Source of the DNA: CAVZYN01 sp963779515
GTDB lineage: Bacteria > Pseudomonadota > Alphaproteobacteria > Rhizobiales > Hyphomicrobiaceae
Direction of reading: 5' to 3'
NCBI GenBank assembly: GCA_963779515.1
Contig: CAVZYN010000018.1
Span: forward strand, 1-64,000
DNA: 64,000 bases
Position 1 is the first letter of the stretch; every line of letters begins with the position of its first letter. Position numbers and translations under genes: made by a program. The notes under the pieces were generated by a model. That model was given only the letters and a program-made list of their open reading frames with translations, had not been told where the DNA came from and ran no database searches. Positions 34,014 to 42,947 of this stretch are shown here, piece after piece.

Positions 34014-35885
34014 ATGGTCGACCACGACTCCGATGATCGCGAAAAGCGCGGCCAGTTTTCGCGACGCGCCTTGCTCGTCGGACTGGGGCAGATCGGCGCG
34101 TTTGGCGTCCTCTCCTCCCGCCTCTATCAGCTCCAAGTCGTCGAGGAGAGCCGTTACGCGCTGCTCGCGGAAGAGAACCGCGTCAACGTCCAGGTGCTCG
34201 CCGCCGAACGTGGCCGCTTGCTCGACCGGTTCGGAGAAGTCCTCGCCGACAACAAGGAGGGCTTCCGGGCGGAAATTGTTCCCTCGCTCGCCGGCGACGT
34301 GCGCTCGGTTCTGCATCGGCTCTCGCGTATCGTGCCGATTTCTCCGGATGATCAGGAGCGGTTTGCGCAGCGCGCCAAGCGCCAGCCGGTCAACATACCG
34401 ATCATTGTCGCGACTGACCTCTCATGGGAGCAGCTGTCACAAATCAATTTGCTCGCGCCGCAGCTTCCCGGCGTCAAGACCGAAGCGGCCGGCCGCCGCC
34501 GCTACTTTCACGGCCGCACCGTCGGCCACGTCATCGGCTATGTCGGCAGCGTCGATCGCGCCGCTCTCGACGATGATCCCGTTCTCCGCTTGCCGGGCAT
34601 CCGCGTCGGTAAAACCGGCGTCGAGCGCGGCAAGGAAGAGACGCTCCGCGGTGGTGGCGGCACCGTGAAGCAGGAAGTCGATGTGCGTGGCCGCATCATT
34701 CGCATTCTCGAGCGCAGCGAACCGCTTCCCGGCCGCGACGTCGTACTCACGATCGACACCAAGCTGCAGGAGCGCGTTGTGCAGCGCCTTTCGCGCGAGC
34801 GCCGCGCCGCGGCTGTGATCATGCACGTCGATACCGGTGAAGTGGTCGCCATGGGCTCGGTCCCCACGTTCGATCCCAATGACATCATCAACGGCCTCAA
34901 TAATCGCGTCTGGAATCGCTTGCAGACGGCGCGCGACGATCCGATGACCAATCGCGCGCTGCGCGGTCTCTACCCGCCCGGTTCCACCTTCAAGATGGTC
35001 ACCGCACTTGCCGCCCTCGAAGCGGGCGTCATCGATCTCAAGGAAAAGGTCCACTGTGAGGGCCGGCACGAGTATGCCGGGCAGATCTTCCGCTGCTGGA
35101 ATCGCGGCGGCCACGGCAACGTCGACATGCACCGCGCCTTACGCGAGTCGTGCGATGTCTACTTCTATGAAATCTCGCGCCGCACCGGCATCGGCGCCAT
35201 TGCCACCATGGCACGGCGCCTTGGCCATGGCCAAATCTACGACTGTGGCATGTCGCAGCAAAAGCGCGGCGTGGTTCCCGACTCGGATTGGAAACGCAGC
35301 CGCTTCAACCGGCCTTGGCTCGGCGGCGAAACGTTGCTCGCCGGTATCGGCCAGGGTTATGTGCTCTCGACGCCGCTTCAGCTCGCCGTGATGATGGCGC
35401 GGCTGGCGACCGGGCGCGCCATCACGCCGACGTTCGTCCGCCCCGAACCCGGCGATCCCAAACGCGAGATGCCGCCCCTCGGTATCCGCCAGGACTGGAT
35501 CAACGCCATGCGCCGCGGCTTGCATGCAGTCGTCAACGAGCAGGGCGGGACGGGTTCGAAATCGCGTCCCGACGACGACAGTTTCACCGTTGCCGGCAAG
35601 ACCGGTACGTCGCAGGTCAGTCGCTTCTCGTCCGAAGCCTCTCAGTTCGAATTGAAATGGGAGCTCCGCGACCACGCTCTCTTCACCGCCTACGCGCCGT
35701 CGGAGCGGCCGAAGTACGCCATCTCGACCATCGTCGAGCACGGCGGTGGCGGCGGCTCCACCGCGGCGCCTTTGGCCAAGGACCTGCTGGTGGAGGTGAT
35801 GAGTCGCGATCCCATCGCCAAGCCAGCCTATCCCGATGTGATCGGCGGCGCGGATGCGCCAGCCGGCAAGCGGCGTGAGGGCTGA
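34014..35885 (+). CDS. mrdA: Penicillin-binding protein 2 (peptidoglycan transpeptidase)
   Basis: A 623-residue class B PBP. The N-terminal membrane anchor (RALLVGLGQIGAFGVLSSRL) is followed by the pedestal domain and the transpeptidase: SxxK in PPGSTFKMVTALAALE (serine near 323), SxN-type SCD in RESCDVYFYEI, and KTG in VAGKTGTSQVSRF. It cross-links peptidoglycan during elongation with RodA. The two genes are separated by 2 bases, and transcription with mreBCD is likely. Confidence 0.95.
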   Translation: MVDHDSDDREKRGQFSRRALLVGLGQIGAFGVLSSRLYQLQVVEESRYALLAEENRVNVQVLAAERGRLLDRFGEVLADNKEGFRAEIVPSLAGDVRSVLHRLSRIVPISPDDQERFAQRAKRQPVNIPIIVATDLSWEQLSQINLLAPQLPGVKTEAAGRRRYFHGRTVGHVIGYVGSVDRAALDDDPVLRLPGIRVGKTGVERGKEETLRGGGGTVKQEVDVRGRIIRILERSEPLPGRDVVLTIDTKLQERVVQRLSRERRAAAVIMHVDTGEVVAMGSVPTFDPNDIINGLNNRVWNRLQTARDDPMTNRALRGLYPPGSTFKMVTALAALEAGVIDLKEKVHCEGRHEYAGQIFRCWNRGGHGNVDMHRALRESCDVYFYEISRRTGIGAIATMARRLGHGQIYDCGMSQQKRGVVPDSDWKRSRFNRPWLGGETLLAGIGQGYVLSTPLQLAVMMARLATGRAITPTFVRPEPGDPKREMPPLGIRQDWINAMRRGLHAVVNEQGGTGSKSRPDDDSFTVAGKTGTSQVSRFSSEASQFELKWELRDHALFTAYAPSERPKYAISTIVEHGGGGGSTAAPLAKDLLVEVMSRDPIAKPAYPDVIGGADAPAGKRREG

Positions 35886-35887
35886 TC

Positions 35888-37036
35888 ATGGCACCGATGC
35901 GCTCCGTCGTGACGCAGTCGACCTTGGCCGAGCGCCTCTGGCGGATCAATTGGGCGTTGATCGCGCTGATCGCTTTGATTGCATCGATCGGCGTCGCCTC
36001 GCTCTACTCGGTATCCGGCGGCTCCTTCGAGCCTTGGGCCGAGCGGCATGCGCTGCGCGTTCTGCTCGGTCTCGCCTTGGTGATCGCTATTGCGCTACTG
36101 CCGCTCAGGTTGTGGCTTGGTCTGGCCTATCCTGTCTATGTGATCGGCCTTGCGCTCTTGCTGCTGGTGCCGTTTGTCGGGATCGAGCAGCTTGGCGCGC
36201 GCCGCTGGTTGGGCACCGGTGACCTGAGCTTCCAGCCTTCCGAAATCATGAAGGTTGCTCTCGTCGTCGCGCTCGCCCGCTACTACCAGTGGCTGCCGCT
36301 CTCGCATGTATCGCGGCCCATTTGGGTGGCTTTGCCGCTCATTGCCATCGCAGCCCCCGTTGCCCTGACCCTGAAGCAACCCGACCTCGGCACCGCGATG
36401 CTGTTCGGCGTCGTCGGGCTCGCGATCATGTTTCTCGCCGGCGTCAATGTTTTGTATTTCGCCGCCGGCGCTGGCGTCGCCGGTATTCTCGCACCAATCA
36501 TCTGGCTGCGCCTGCACGACTATCAGCGCCGCCGCGTGCTGACCTTCCTCGATCCTGATCGTGATCCCTTGGGTGCGGGTTACCACATCACCCAATCGAA
36601 GATCGCCATCGGCTCGGGCGGCGTTTCCGGTAAGGGCTACATCCTCGGCACCCAGAGCCAGCTCAACTTCCTGCCTGAAAAACATACCGACTTCATCTTC
36701 ACGATGTTCTCGGAGGAGATGGGCTTTGCCGGCGCCATCGCCCTGTTGGTGCTGTTCGGACTACTTATTTTCACGCTGATGTCGATGGCGTTGGCCTGCC
36801 GCTCCCAGTTCGCCCGCCTGGTGGCAATCGGCCCTGCGCTGATTATTTCCATCTATGTCGTGATCAATGTCGGCATGGTCACCGGCGTACTGCCGGTCGT
36901 CGGCGTGCCTCTGCCCCTAGTGTCCTATGGCGGCACCGCCATGATGACGGTCTTCTTCAGTATTGGGCTCGCCATGTCGGCCTTTGTTTCCCGCGCAGAG
37001 CCGATCCGCCGCGACGAGATGGGACCGCTCTGGTAG
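35888..37036 (+). CDS. rodA: RodA, SEDS-family peptidoglycan glycosyltransferase
   Basis: A 382-residue polytopic membrane protein with about ten helices. WLGTGDLSFQPSEIMKVALV, LKQPDLGTAMLFGVVGLAIM, YHITQSKIAIGSGGVSGKGY and LNFLPEKHTDFIFTMFSEEM are the SEDS signature regions, including the catalytic-type aspartate. It polymerises lipid II with PBP2. It is the last gene of the cluster and is followed by a terminator. Confidence 0.95.
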   Translation: MAPMRSVVTQSTLAERLWRINWALIALIALIASIGVASLYSVSGGSFEPWAERHALRVLLGLALVIAIALLPLRLWLGLAYPVYVIGLALLLLVPFVGIEQLGARRWLGTGDLSFQPSEIMKVALVVALARYYQWLPLSHVSRPIWVALPLIAIAAPVALTLKQPDLGTAMLFGVVGLAIMFLAGVNVLYFAAGAGVAGILAPIIWLRLHDYQRRRVLTFLDPDRDPLGAGYHITQSKIAIGSGGVSGKGYILGTQSQLNFLPEKHTDFIFTMFSEEMGFAGAIALLVLFGLLIFTLMSMALACRSQFARLVAIGPALIISIYVVINVGMVTGVLPVVGVPLPLVSYGGTAMMTVFFSIGLAMSAFVSRAEPIRRDEMGPLW

Positions 37037-37092
37037 CGATCTCATTTACACGGCTGGACAGGGCGCGGGACCGCTGTTAAGACGCACGGGAT

Positions 37093-37118
37093 CGGGGCCC
37101 CACGGGCCCCGTTCTTTG
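37093..37118 (+). terminator. Terminator after rodA
   Basis: CGGGGCCC and GGGCCCCG pair perfectly across a CAC loop (37093-37111), followed by TTCTTTG. It lies between rodA and tRNA-Lys and should end the mre-rod transcript. Confidence 0.7.
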
Positions 37119-37150
37119 TGGGCACTGTGACCGGTGCTCCCTCTTGGTTC

Positions 37151-37226
<76 letters not shown>

Positions 37227-37372
37227 AAATTGCAAACAAAATCAATAAGTTTTGACTCCGTCGCGAGAATAGACGGCCCTCTTGCGCTCTCTAGGGAGCA
37301 ATCTAGGGAGCGGCGGGTTTGGTCTGACGGGAGACTGAATACTCGAGCGTTCTATGTTGTGTCTGACGAGGC

Positions 37373-37609
37373 TCACGCGGCCAAGCAGTCAACGGCTGAC
37401 ATCCAATTGCGGACGTCCGACGCGAGCCAAGCAACTCGGCTAGGCCCCATTCGGCGCTGACGTGGGAATAAGCCCTGCTTGACGTAGAGATAGATCGTCG
37501 ACCTTGCGAGGCCGGTCTTGGCGGCAATGGTGCGGACGCTCCAGAATTCGTCGTCGATCGCTGATGCCGCGGGCGCTGGTCGTTGCGAATGCGTGAAAAG
37601 ATCATCCAT
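37373..37609 (-). CDS. AlpA-family small DNA-binding regulator (paralogue of the one at 5.8 kb)
   Basis: A 78-residue protein: DDEFWSVRTIAAKTGLARST, YVKQGLFPRQRRMG and VAWLASDVRNWMSAV align almost without gaps with the AlpA-like protein at 5760-5978. ATG 37609 was chosen because the domain starts soon after; a longer in-frame extension to 38644 is unsupported. It points at the 3' end of tRNA-Lys. AlpA-type proteins activate excision genes of integrated elements; here no integrase is left. Confidence 0.75.
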   Translation of the reverse strand: MDDLFTHSQRPAPAASAIDDEFWSVRTIAAKTGLARSTIYLYVKQGLFPRQRRMGPSRVAWLASDVRNWMSAVDCLAA

Positions 37610-37726
37610 CGGCGCGATCCGGTTTTGAACGCTGCGGGATTTGTTTGGACGCAGTCGCCGTATCGTCATCGTCCGGTCCAGAGTTGTCCGGCGCTGTCTC
37701 TTGCGGATCAGCGCTACCCGTTCCAT

Positions 37727-37911
37727 CAAGCTCCGATCGCCTCGTGCCGCAGGGGCTCGGCGCCCGCAAAGCGCTGACCCGGCTCTGGCACGAGATACTG
37801 CGTGAGAGCACGCTCCAGGATTGCCGACTTCGACACGTGATGGGTCTCCGGTTCTGCGGCGAGCTTCTGCCTCATGTCCTCGGACAATTAGAGCGCGTGG
37901 CGGTGGCGCAT
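37727..37911 (-). pseudogene. CopG/ribbon-helix-helix remnant with an in-frame stop
   Basis: From ATG 37911 the reading is MRHRHAL, stop (TAA), LSEDMRQKLAAE, then THHVSKSAILERALTQYLVP and EPGQRFAGAEPLRHEAIGA, stop. The VSKSAILERALTQYL stretch is a typical RHH dimer helix. Similar small genes sit near the conjugation modules of alphaproteobacterial integrative elements. Codon 8 is a stop where a tyrosine would fit, so one substitution may have broken it; a shorter product from the ATG at codon 13 is possible. Confidence 0.5.
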
Positions 37912-38711
37912 GGTTGGGTCTCGCAGTGACCGATTGAGCAACGGGTCCGGCGGGCGTGCCGGCGTGCCGCGCGCGCACGAGCCATGCTCTCCGTATCGCC
38001 CAACTGCACTGGATGCAGCCGTGTTGCCAAGCTGCGGCGTCGTGCTGCAGCGGTCTGCGCATCGGCGTGGCGCGGTAACGCGGCGCGGGGATATTGGCCG
38101 ATGACGCGCATGCTATGGGTTCGCTGCACCTTGCAGAGTTGTGCGCATTCGCGGACCTTGAGACGCGATGTGCTCGGCGCCTGCGGACGGCGGCCATGAA
38201 CCGCGACACGGTGCGATACCTCGCAAGACCTCGCTGGCGGCGCACGCTGCACAAGACGCCGCGCATGATCAATTTGAGCTCGACGATCGTTTCCAAGATC
38301 TCCGAGGTGGCGAATGGTCGAGCCGTCATGACACGTGTTTCTCCGATCTGCGATCGCACAACGATGACGACAATCATCCGGCCAACATGCATCGCAGGCA
38401 ATTGGGAAAAGCGGGGAAAAGAGGGAGGGGCCGGGAAGCTGCAGGAAGCATCGACGCGACGCAGGCTCGCGCTCCCGTGCGCGCCATTTCTCCCCATCCC
38501 TCCGGAGCCGCTTGCCCCGCACCCGAAGGGCGAGCGGCGACGGCGGAGCGGGGGATGGCCATCCTTCTGGTGAGTTCTGAGCCCGTCGTCACGCCGGGAC
38601 ACATCGAGACGCCAGCACACACTTTTGGATCGAAGAGGATACATCGCCTTGCGACATTGACAGCTGGTCCTCCGCCTGCTGATCTGGCGTCGTCACGGAC
38701 CGGTGCGTCTC
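37912..38711. other. Unassigned stretch between the RHH remnant and the truncated nucleotidyltransferase
   Basis: Open frames exist on both strands because of high GC, but none shows a recognisable domain. Nothing here can be supported as a gene. It is presumably degraded island DNA. Confidence 0.45.
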
Positions 38712-38987
38712 ATGCGCGGACCACCCTCACGGCGCGCCGTCGCCGAGCAGGACCACTCTCTGCTGAAGCGGCAAGAGGACTTTCGCGCGGCGGCGGACGC
38801 GGTCGCGGCGACATTCTCGGAGTTCGAAGAAGTGCAGGCTATCGCGCTGTTCGGGTCCGTCGCAAAGCCACTCGTGCGCGAGGTGCCGCGGTTCGCCGAA
38901 TTCCGGCGCCATGGCATCGAGACCTGGCACGAATGCAAGGACGTCAACCCTGATCATAAACCCGAAGGAGGGGGCAGTTCACAATGA
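38712..38987 (+). pseudogene. Nucleotidyltransferase-domain protein truncated at its catalytic motif
   Basis: The first 79 residues match a minimal nucleotidyltransferase: a helical start (LKRQEDFRAAADAVAATFSE), the GS motif AIALFGSVAKPL and RRHGIETWHECKDV. In related proteins this last stretch runs on into DVDLAVW, the catalytic DxD. Here the sequence changes after DV to NPDHKPEGGGSSQ and stops. The change point, about 38945, coincides with G-rich repeated DNA that looks like an insertion-sequence end. The protein would be inactive. Confidence 0.55.
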
Positions 38988-39021
38988 CGCAAAGGGGGCA
39001 GTTCCGGATGGCGTTTGACAC
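38950..39021. mobile_element. Possible end of an IS21-like element (remnant)
   Basis: GGGGGCAGTTC occurs twice, at about 38965 and 38988, in the second case as GGGGGCAGTTCCGGATGG. Repeated GGGG(T/G)CAGTT-type motifs are common at IS21-family ends. On its left a nucleotidyltransferase stops abruptly; on its right a histidine kinase fragment begins. No transposase is present. The family assignment is from memory of end sequences. Confidence 0.35.
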
Positions 39022-39183
39022 CTTGGGTTGTCGGGCATGCGGGCACGTGTGGAATCGCTTGGCGGCGCATTTAGGGTCGAATCGCATCCCGGCGCCGGGG
39101 TCAAAGTATCAGCCGAATTCGATTTGGCAGTCCGCGCGCGACAGATTGGTGTCCAAAACTTAGAAGTGCCGGCGAATTCCTGA
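39022..39183 (+). pseudogene. C-terminal remnant of a histidine kinase
   Basis: The frame reads HLGLSGMRARVESLGGAF, RVESHPGAGVKVSAEFDLAV and ends EVPANS. This matches the last ATPase-domain block of the kinase encoded further right (GISGMRARVESLGGRFQIV). No start codon or earlier part is present; the left boundary is next to the IS-like end. Confidence 0.7.
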
Positions 39184-39338
39184 CCGAAACCTTCCAGTGT
39201 CATGTAGCGCCACCAAGCCGTTAGTAACGTAACGGACTGGCTACGGTTGCACGAATCTATAGCCAGGATTACAAAAGATTATCCAATGGTGTGAAAATCG
39301 AAGCGTTTGAGCATGCCTTGAGGTGGTCATACACGCAG

Positions 39339-39721
39339 ATGTCCAGTTCGCCCCAAACTCTGGAGCCGCAGGCAGAAGGACGTGACCTTGTCCGTCTCGT
39401 AACCCGCGTCGCAATCAACATCTTTTCCGTTGAATAGTGATTATGATGGCATTGCCGGACTGGCAGCTCAATGAACCCGTCATCAATGAAGGCCTGATCG
39501 ATGCGTGCGCGCTCACGGTCATGTCCGGTCCGTCGATTATCTTTTGGTCGCGTTACCATTCGCGACGGCTGCGAGTTCTGCACACTGAATTCGCGATTGA
39601 ACTTTCGGCGAAGTCGGTTGCAAGCGGCACAGCCGGCAGCAACGAGCGCGATTTGCTAAAAAATGGTGCTGACTACCGACCATCTCGTATTGCCCGGACC
39701 TGTTATGCCGCCCAGTTCTGA
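39339..39721 (+). pseudogene. N-terminal remnant of a second histidine kinase paralogue
   Basis: From ATG 39339: MSSSPQTLEPQAEGRDLVRL, VTRVAINIFSVE, then a stop; restoring one A (GAATAG to GAAATAG near 39433) continues IVIMMALPDWQLNEPV and LIDACALTVMSGPSIIFW. This aligns with the N-terminal membrane part of the split kinase at 39705 (EFSVEVVIMMTF; GLLDATVLTLSAAPLIY). After about 39546 similarity fades. The order here is C-terminal fragment, N-terminal fragment, then the third kinase, which points to deletions within a tandem array. Confidence 0.6.
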
Positions 39722-39875
39722 CGATCATGTTGGACTAACACCGCGCATGGAGGCGCGGCAATTGATTGCGTTGCTTGCTCGCATTGCAGCAATCGAATTC
39801 TCTGTCGAAGTCGTTATCATGATGACGTTCTCGGGCTGGAACCTGACCAGAGATGTCGTGTTATGGGGATTGCTA
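39705..39875 (+). pseudogene. 5' part of a histidine kinase interrupted by IS630
   Basis: 57 codons from ATG 39705 (MPPSSDDHVGLTPR) through two hydrophobic segments (QLIALLARIAAIEFSVEVVI and DVVLWGLL) to the insertion point. The frame continues exactly at 41024 once the element and one TA are removed, giving GLLDATVLTLSAAPLIYVF. The start was set by alignment with the decayed paralogue just upstream; ATG 39663 would add 14 residues. Confidence 0.8.
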
Positions 39876-41021
39876 GTACCCGGAATCACAAGTCCCTAAG
39901 ACGGCGGCCTTTGACGCGGCGCTGGTGAACTTTGGATTTGGTCCACACGAAGGGTTCAGCGTCTTCGTTGTAGGCTTTGATGAAGGCATCGATGTGCTCC
40001 CGCACTTGCGCGACCGAAGTGAAGGAAGCGCCCGTCAGCGATTGGCCCTGCAGGATCGAAAACCAGCCTTCGACCTGATTGAGCCAGGAGGCCCGCGTCG
40101 GCGTATAGTGGAATGTGACACGCGGATGGCGCTTCAGCCAATCGTCATTCTTCCTGTGCGTGTTCAAATTGTCGAGGATGACTTCAAGGCGGCGGTTGGG
40201 ATAGGCCGCGACGATTTCGTCCATGAAGTCGAGAAATTCCTTGCGGCGGCGGCGCTTCTTGTGTGCGGCCTTGACCTTGCCTGTGGCCACTTCGAAGGCC
40301 GCGAACAACGTCGTTGTGCCGTGCCGCTTGTAGTCGTGGCTGTGGCCCGTCAACGCACGGCCATTGGGCAGTTTTAAATAGCCCTGCTCCCGCTCCAGCG
40401 CCTGGATCGACGGCTTTTCATCGATGCAGAGAACGACCGCGTTCTTGGGCGGCGCCAAATAGAGCCCAACCACATCGGCGGCTTTGGTGGCAAAATCCGG
40501 ATCGTTGCTCTCGCACCAGCTCTTGCGTCCAGCGAGGTCGATCTTCTGCTTGCGCAGCGATCGCCACACGTATTGCACATCGACGTTGCCCAACGCGCCG
40601 GCGATCAACGGCCCGCTCCACCGCGCAAAACCCTTCGGTGGCGGAGAATCGAGAACCTTGCGAATGGCCGCGTCGGTCTTCTCGCCGTAGAGTGCAGGCG
40701 GGCCGCCACGGTCGCGATCTTCCAACCCATCAAGACCTTCTTGCGCGTAACGGATGCGCCAAAGGCTCACTGTGGTCGGCGTCGTATCGAGATCGCGGCC
40801 GATCACACGCGTCGCTAGCCCCGTAGCGGCCGCCAGCACAATGCGCGCCCGTAGAGCATGACGCTGCTCAGTCGTGGGCGCCCGCACCCGCGCCTCGAGG
40901 ATCGCGCGATCACCACGCCGCAACCGGACTTTCTGTGCCGCTGTAATCATGCCATGTTGAATCACGACACGACGCAGCGCGATAGTGCAATCGTGACTTA
41001 GTCATGTGTGATAGCGGGCAC
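39876..41021 (-). mobile_element. IS630-family insertion sequence, complete, 1146 bp
   Basis: Left end GTACCCGGAATCACAAGT and right end (reverse complement) GTGCCCGCTATCACACATG form imperfect terminal inverted repeats of about 26 bases. TA lies immediately outside both ends (39874-39875 and 41022-41023), the target duplication of this family. The single internal gene is the transposase on the minus strand. Both ends and the gene appear intact, so the element may still be active. Confidence 0.9.
39886..40965 (-). CDS. IS630-family transposase (DDE)
   Basis: A 359-residue transposase. An N-terminal helix-turn-helix part (RDLDTTPTTVSLWRIRYAQE) is followed by the DDE catalytic domain: first Asp in VVLCIDEKPSIQAL, second in LEVILDNLNTHRK, and the final acidic residue in RASWLNQVEGWFSIL. 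This is the IS630/Tc1-mariner layout. ATG 40965 and ATG 40950 are both possible. No frameshift is needed for expression, unlike two-frame IS630 members. Confidence 0.93.
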   Translation of the reverse strand: MIQHGMITAAQKVRLRRGDRAILEARVRAPTTEQRHALRARIVLAAATGLATRVIGRDLDTTPTTVSLWRIRYAQEGLDGLEDRDRGGPPALYGEKTDAAIRKVLDSPPPKGFARWSGPLIAGALGNVDVQYVWRSLRKQKIDLAGRKSWCESNDPDFATKAADVVGLYLAPPKNAVVLCIDEKPSIQALEREQGYLKLPNGRALTGHSHDYKRHGTTTLFAAFEVATGKVKAAHKKRRRRKEFLDFMDEIVAAYPNRRLEVILDNLNTHRKNDDWLKRHPRVTFHYTPTRASWLNQVEGWFSILQGQSLTGASFTSVAQVREHIDAFIKAYNEDAEPFVWTKSKVHQRRVKGRRLRDL

Positions 41022-41023
41022 TA

Positions 41024-41890
41024 GATGCGACGGTTTTGACATTGTCTGCTGCGCCGCTCATTTATGTTTTTGCCGCGCGACCGTATTCGGTTGCGGAACA
41101 TAAGGCGCGCAATCAGCTTGCTCTTGAGCTCGGCAAGCAATCGGCGCAGGCGAAGTCGTTGGAAGATAGCCTTCAAAGACTGCGTGTCGCGCTGGCGCGC
41201 AATGAAGAGTTGAGTCAGAAACTTCAGGAGGCCAATCTGCAATCGGCACAGAGCAACGAACGCTCACTTCAGAAAATCGGTGCCGATCTCCATGACGGGC
41301 CAGCCCAGCTGCTGTCATATGCGCTGCTGCGCATCAACAAGTTCACCAGCACGATCTTATCAAATGTGTCCGACAGGGACGCAGCCGAAGTGAGCCGCAT
41401 GCGTTCGGCGATCGCCGACACGTTGAAGGAAGTCCGGCACATCTCGACAGGCCTTTCGCCACCCGGACTCGACAGCGGGACGCTGTATGATGCAATCCGG
41501 ATTGCTATCTCGTTGCACGAACAGCATACCGGAACGGCGGTTAGGTCAAAGATTGCATTATCAGCGCGATCCGTATCGGATCATCACAAAGTGTGCGCCT
41601 ATCGCGTTGTCCAAGAGGCTTTGAACAACGCATATCGCCATGGTGGCGGCAAGGAGCAGACGGTTTGCGTCGATTACACCGATCATTTGACGTTAGAGAT
41701 CTCCGACGCCGGCCCGGGGTTCGTTCCTGAAATTGCGTATAGGACGGGTCTGGGCATTTCCGGCATGCGTGCGCGCGTCGAATCACTCGGCGGCCGATTT
41801 CAAATCGTGTCGCAACCAGGATCGGGCACGAGGGTCATAGCTATGTTCGACTTCACTTCAAAACCGGACGGATCGTACGCCCATGGCTAA
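41024..41890 (+). pseudogene. 3' part of the interrupted histidine kinase (NarL-type, HisKA_3)
   Basis: 288 codons. After the last membrane segment comes a coiled coil (NEELSQKLQEANLQSAQSNE), the phospho-acceptor H box IGADLHDGPAQLLSYALLRI and an HATPase domain with NNAYRHGGG (N box), ISDAGPGFVPE and LGISGMRARVESLGGRF. This is the HPK7/DesK-NarX type paired with LuxR-type regulators. Its last codons overlap the start of the response regulator by 8 bases. Without its N-terminal sensor part any product from an internal start (TTG 41036) would lack most of the membrane domain. Confidence 0.85.
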
Positions 41891-42560
41891 GAAAACGCGA
41901 CTAGCCGTTGTTGATGATCACCCCATTGTGCGTCGCGGCGTGGTCGAAACGTTCAATGAAGAGGCCGACTTTGAAGTCGTTGCCGAGGGAGGCTCTGCGG
42001 ACGATGCCCTCAGGATCGCGCGCGAGAACCGGCCCGACTTGATGTTGCTGGACGTGACGATGCCCGGTGGCGGCATCGAGGCCGTCGTGAAGCTGCGTAG
42101 CGCAGGGCGGCCCGAACTGCGGATACTCATGTTGTCGATCCGGGAGGACCTGGCAACGGTTCAAGCGGCATTGAAGGCGGGTGCCAGTGGATATGCGTCG
42201 AAAGGCGTCGACGGTGTTGACCTTGTCGCTTGTGCGCGACGCGTTGTTGCGGGCGAAAATTATGTGAGCCCGGAACTCGCAGCGCGGCTTTTGACCATGG
42301 ACTTGCAGACCGAGGTGGCTCGGTCAACACATGAGACGTCGGCGAGCAACAGTCTGCGCGTTCCGCTCACCCAACGCGAGGAGCAAATTTTCGAGTTGCT
42401 CGGAGAAGGGCTCAGCAACGTGGAGATCGCCGAGAAGCTCGACCTCAGCGAAAATACAATCAAGCATTACATCACGCCACTGCTGCACAAACTCGGCCTG
42501 CGCAACCGCACGGAGGCGGCTGTATTGGCTCGCACTGGGAAATCGCCGCGCGGCCGTTGA
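41883..42560 (+). CDS. NarL/FixJ-family response regulator
   Basis: A 225-residue regulator. The receiver domain has acidic pocket LAVVDDHP, phospho-acceptor Asp in PDLMLLDVTMPGGG and lysine in ASGYASKGVDG; the C-terminal LuxR HTH is LTQREEQIFELLGEGLSNVE with IAEKLDLSENTIKHYITPLL. It is the partner of the interrupted kinase and is intact. With the kinase split it may be unphosphorylated or driven by another kinase; polar effects of the IS on its transcription are likely. Target genes are unknown. Confidence 0.92.
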   Translation: MAKKTRLAVVDDHPIVRRGVVETFNEEADFEVVAEGGSADDALRIARENRPDLMLLDVTMPGGGIEAVVKLRSAGRPELRILMLSIREDLATVQAALKAGASGYASKGVDGVDLVACARRVVAGENYVSPELAARLLTMDLQTEVARSTHETSASNSLRVPLTQREEQIFELLGEGLSNVEIAEKLDLSENTIKHYITPLLHKLGLRNRTEAAVLARTGKSPRGR

Positions 42561-42947
42561 GCGGCTCAGATCCCGCGTATTGGCGATGGGCTAACAACAC
42601 CCTCACCGACGCATCATGTTATTCAGCGCCAGCGCCCTGTCCGGCCGCCCTTTCGGCACCACTTCGGCCCGCCCCGCCGCCGCAATGACGGCTCAAGATA
42701 ATTCTTTAGCGTCAGACCATGGTCCGATGTTGGACGGCCCGAAAGTGTAATACTGTCTATTTCAGGGTGGGTGCCCCCCGGTCGAGCTCAGTCTCCGAGC
42801 CTGACCGTCAGCCAGTCGCGGTGTCGCTCGCCGCGACTGGTCGCGCTCCCCAAAAAACAAGGGATCCGAATTCTTGGATCGAATGCAGCCGTGCGGCCGC
42901 CGCCGCAGGGATCGGATTTGCTTTGCCAAACGCACAAGGAGCGTCAC
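42561..42947. other. Gene-free stretch before the peroxidase/RTX gene
   Basis: No coding region is supported. It should contain the promoter of the downstream gene; an AAGGAG ribosome binding site lies at its end (42936-42941), seven bases before ATG 42948. Confidence 0.5.

Noticed and set aside
37227..37372. A second attachment site (copy of the tRNA-Lys 3' end) in the window
   Set aside because: No repeat of the T-arm/CCA end was found. A shared AATCAATA-like string near both tRNAs is short, AT-rich and differently oriented.
37610..38644. Extension of the second AlpA gene to a 423-residue protein
   Set aside because: The added 345 residues have no domain and read across an RHH remnant in another frame on the same strand.
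41036..41890. A complete histidine kinase starting at TTG 41036
   Set aside because: The frame continues upstream to the IS end and joins the 5' fragment; the TTG is inside a membrane segment, so this is a truncated gene.
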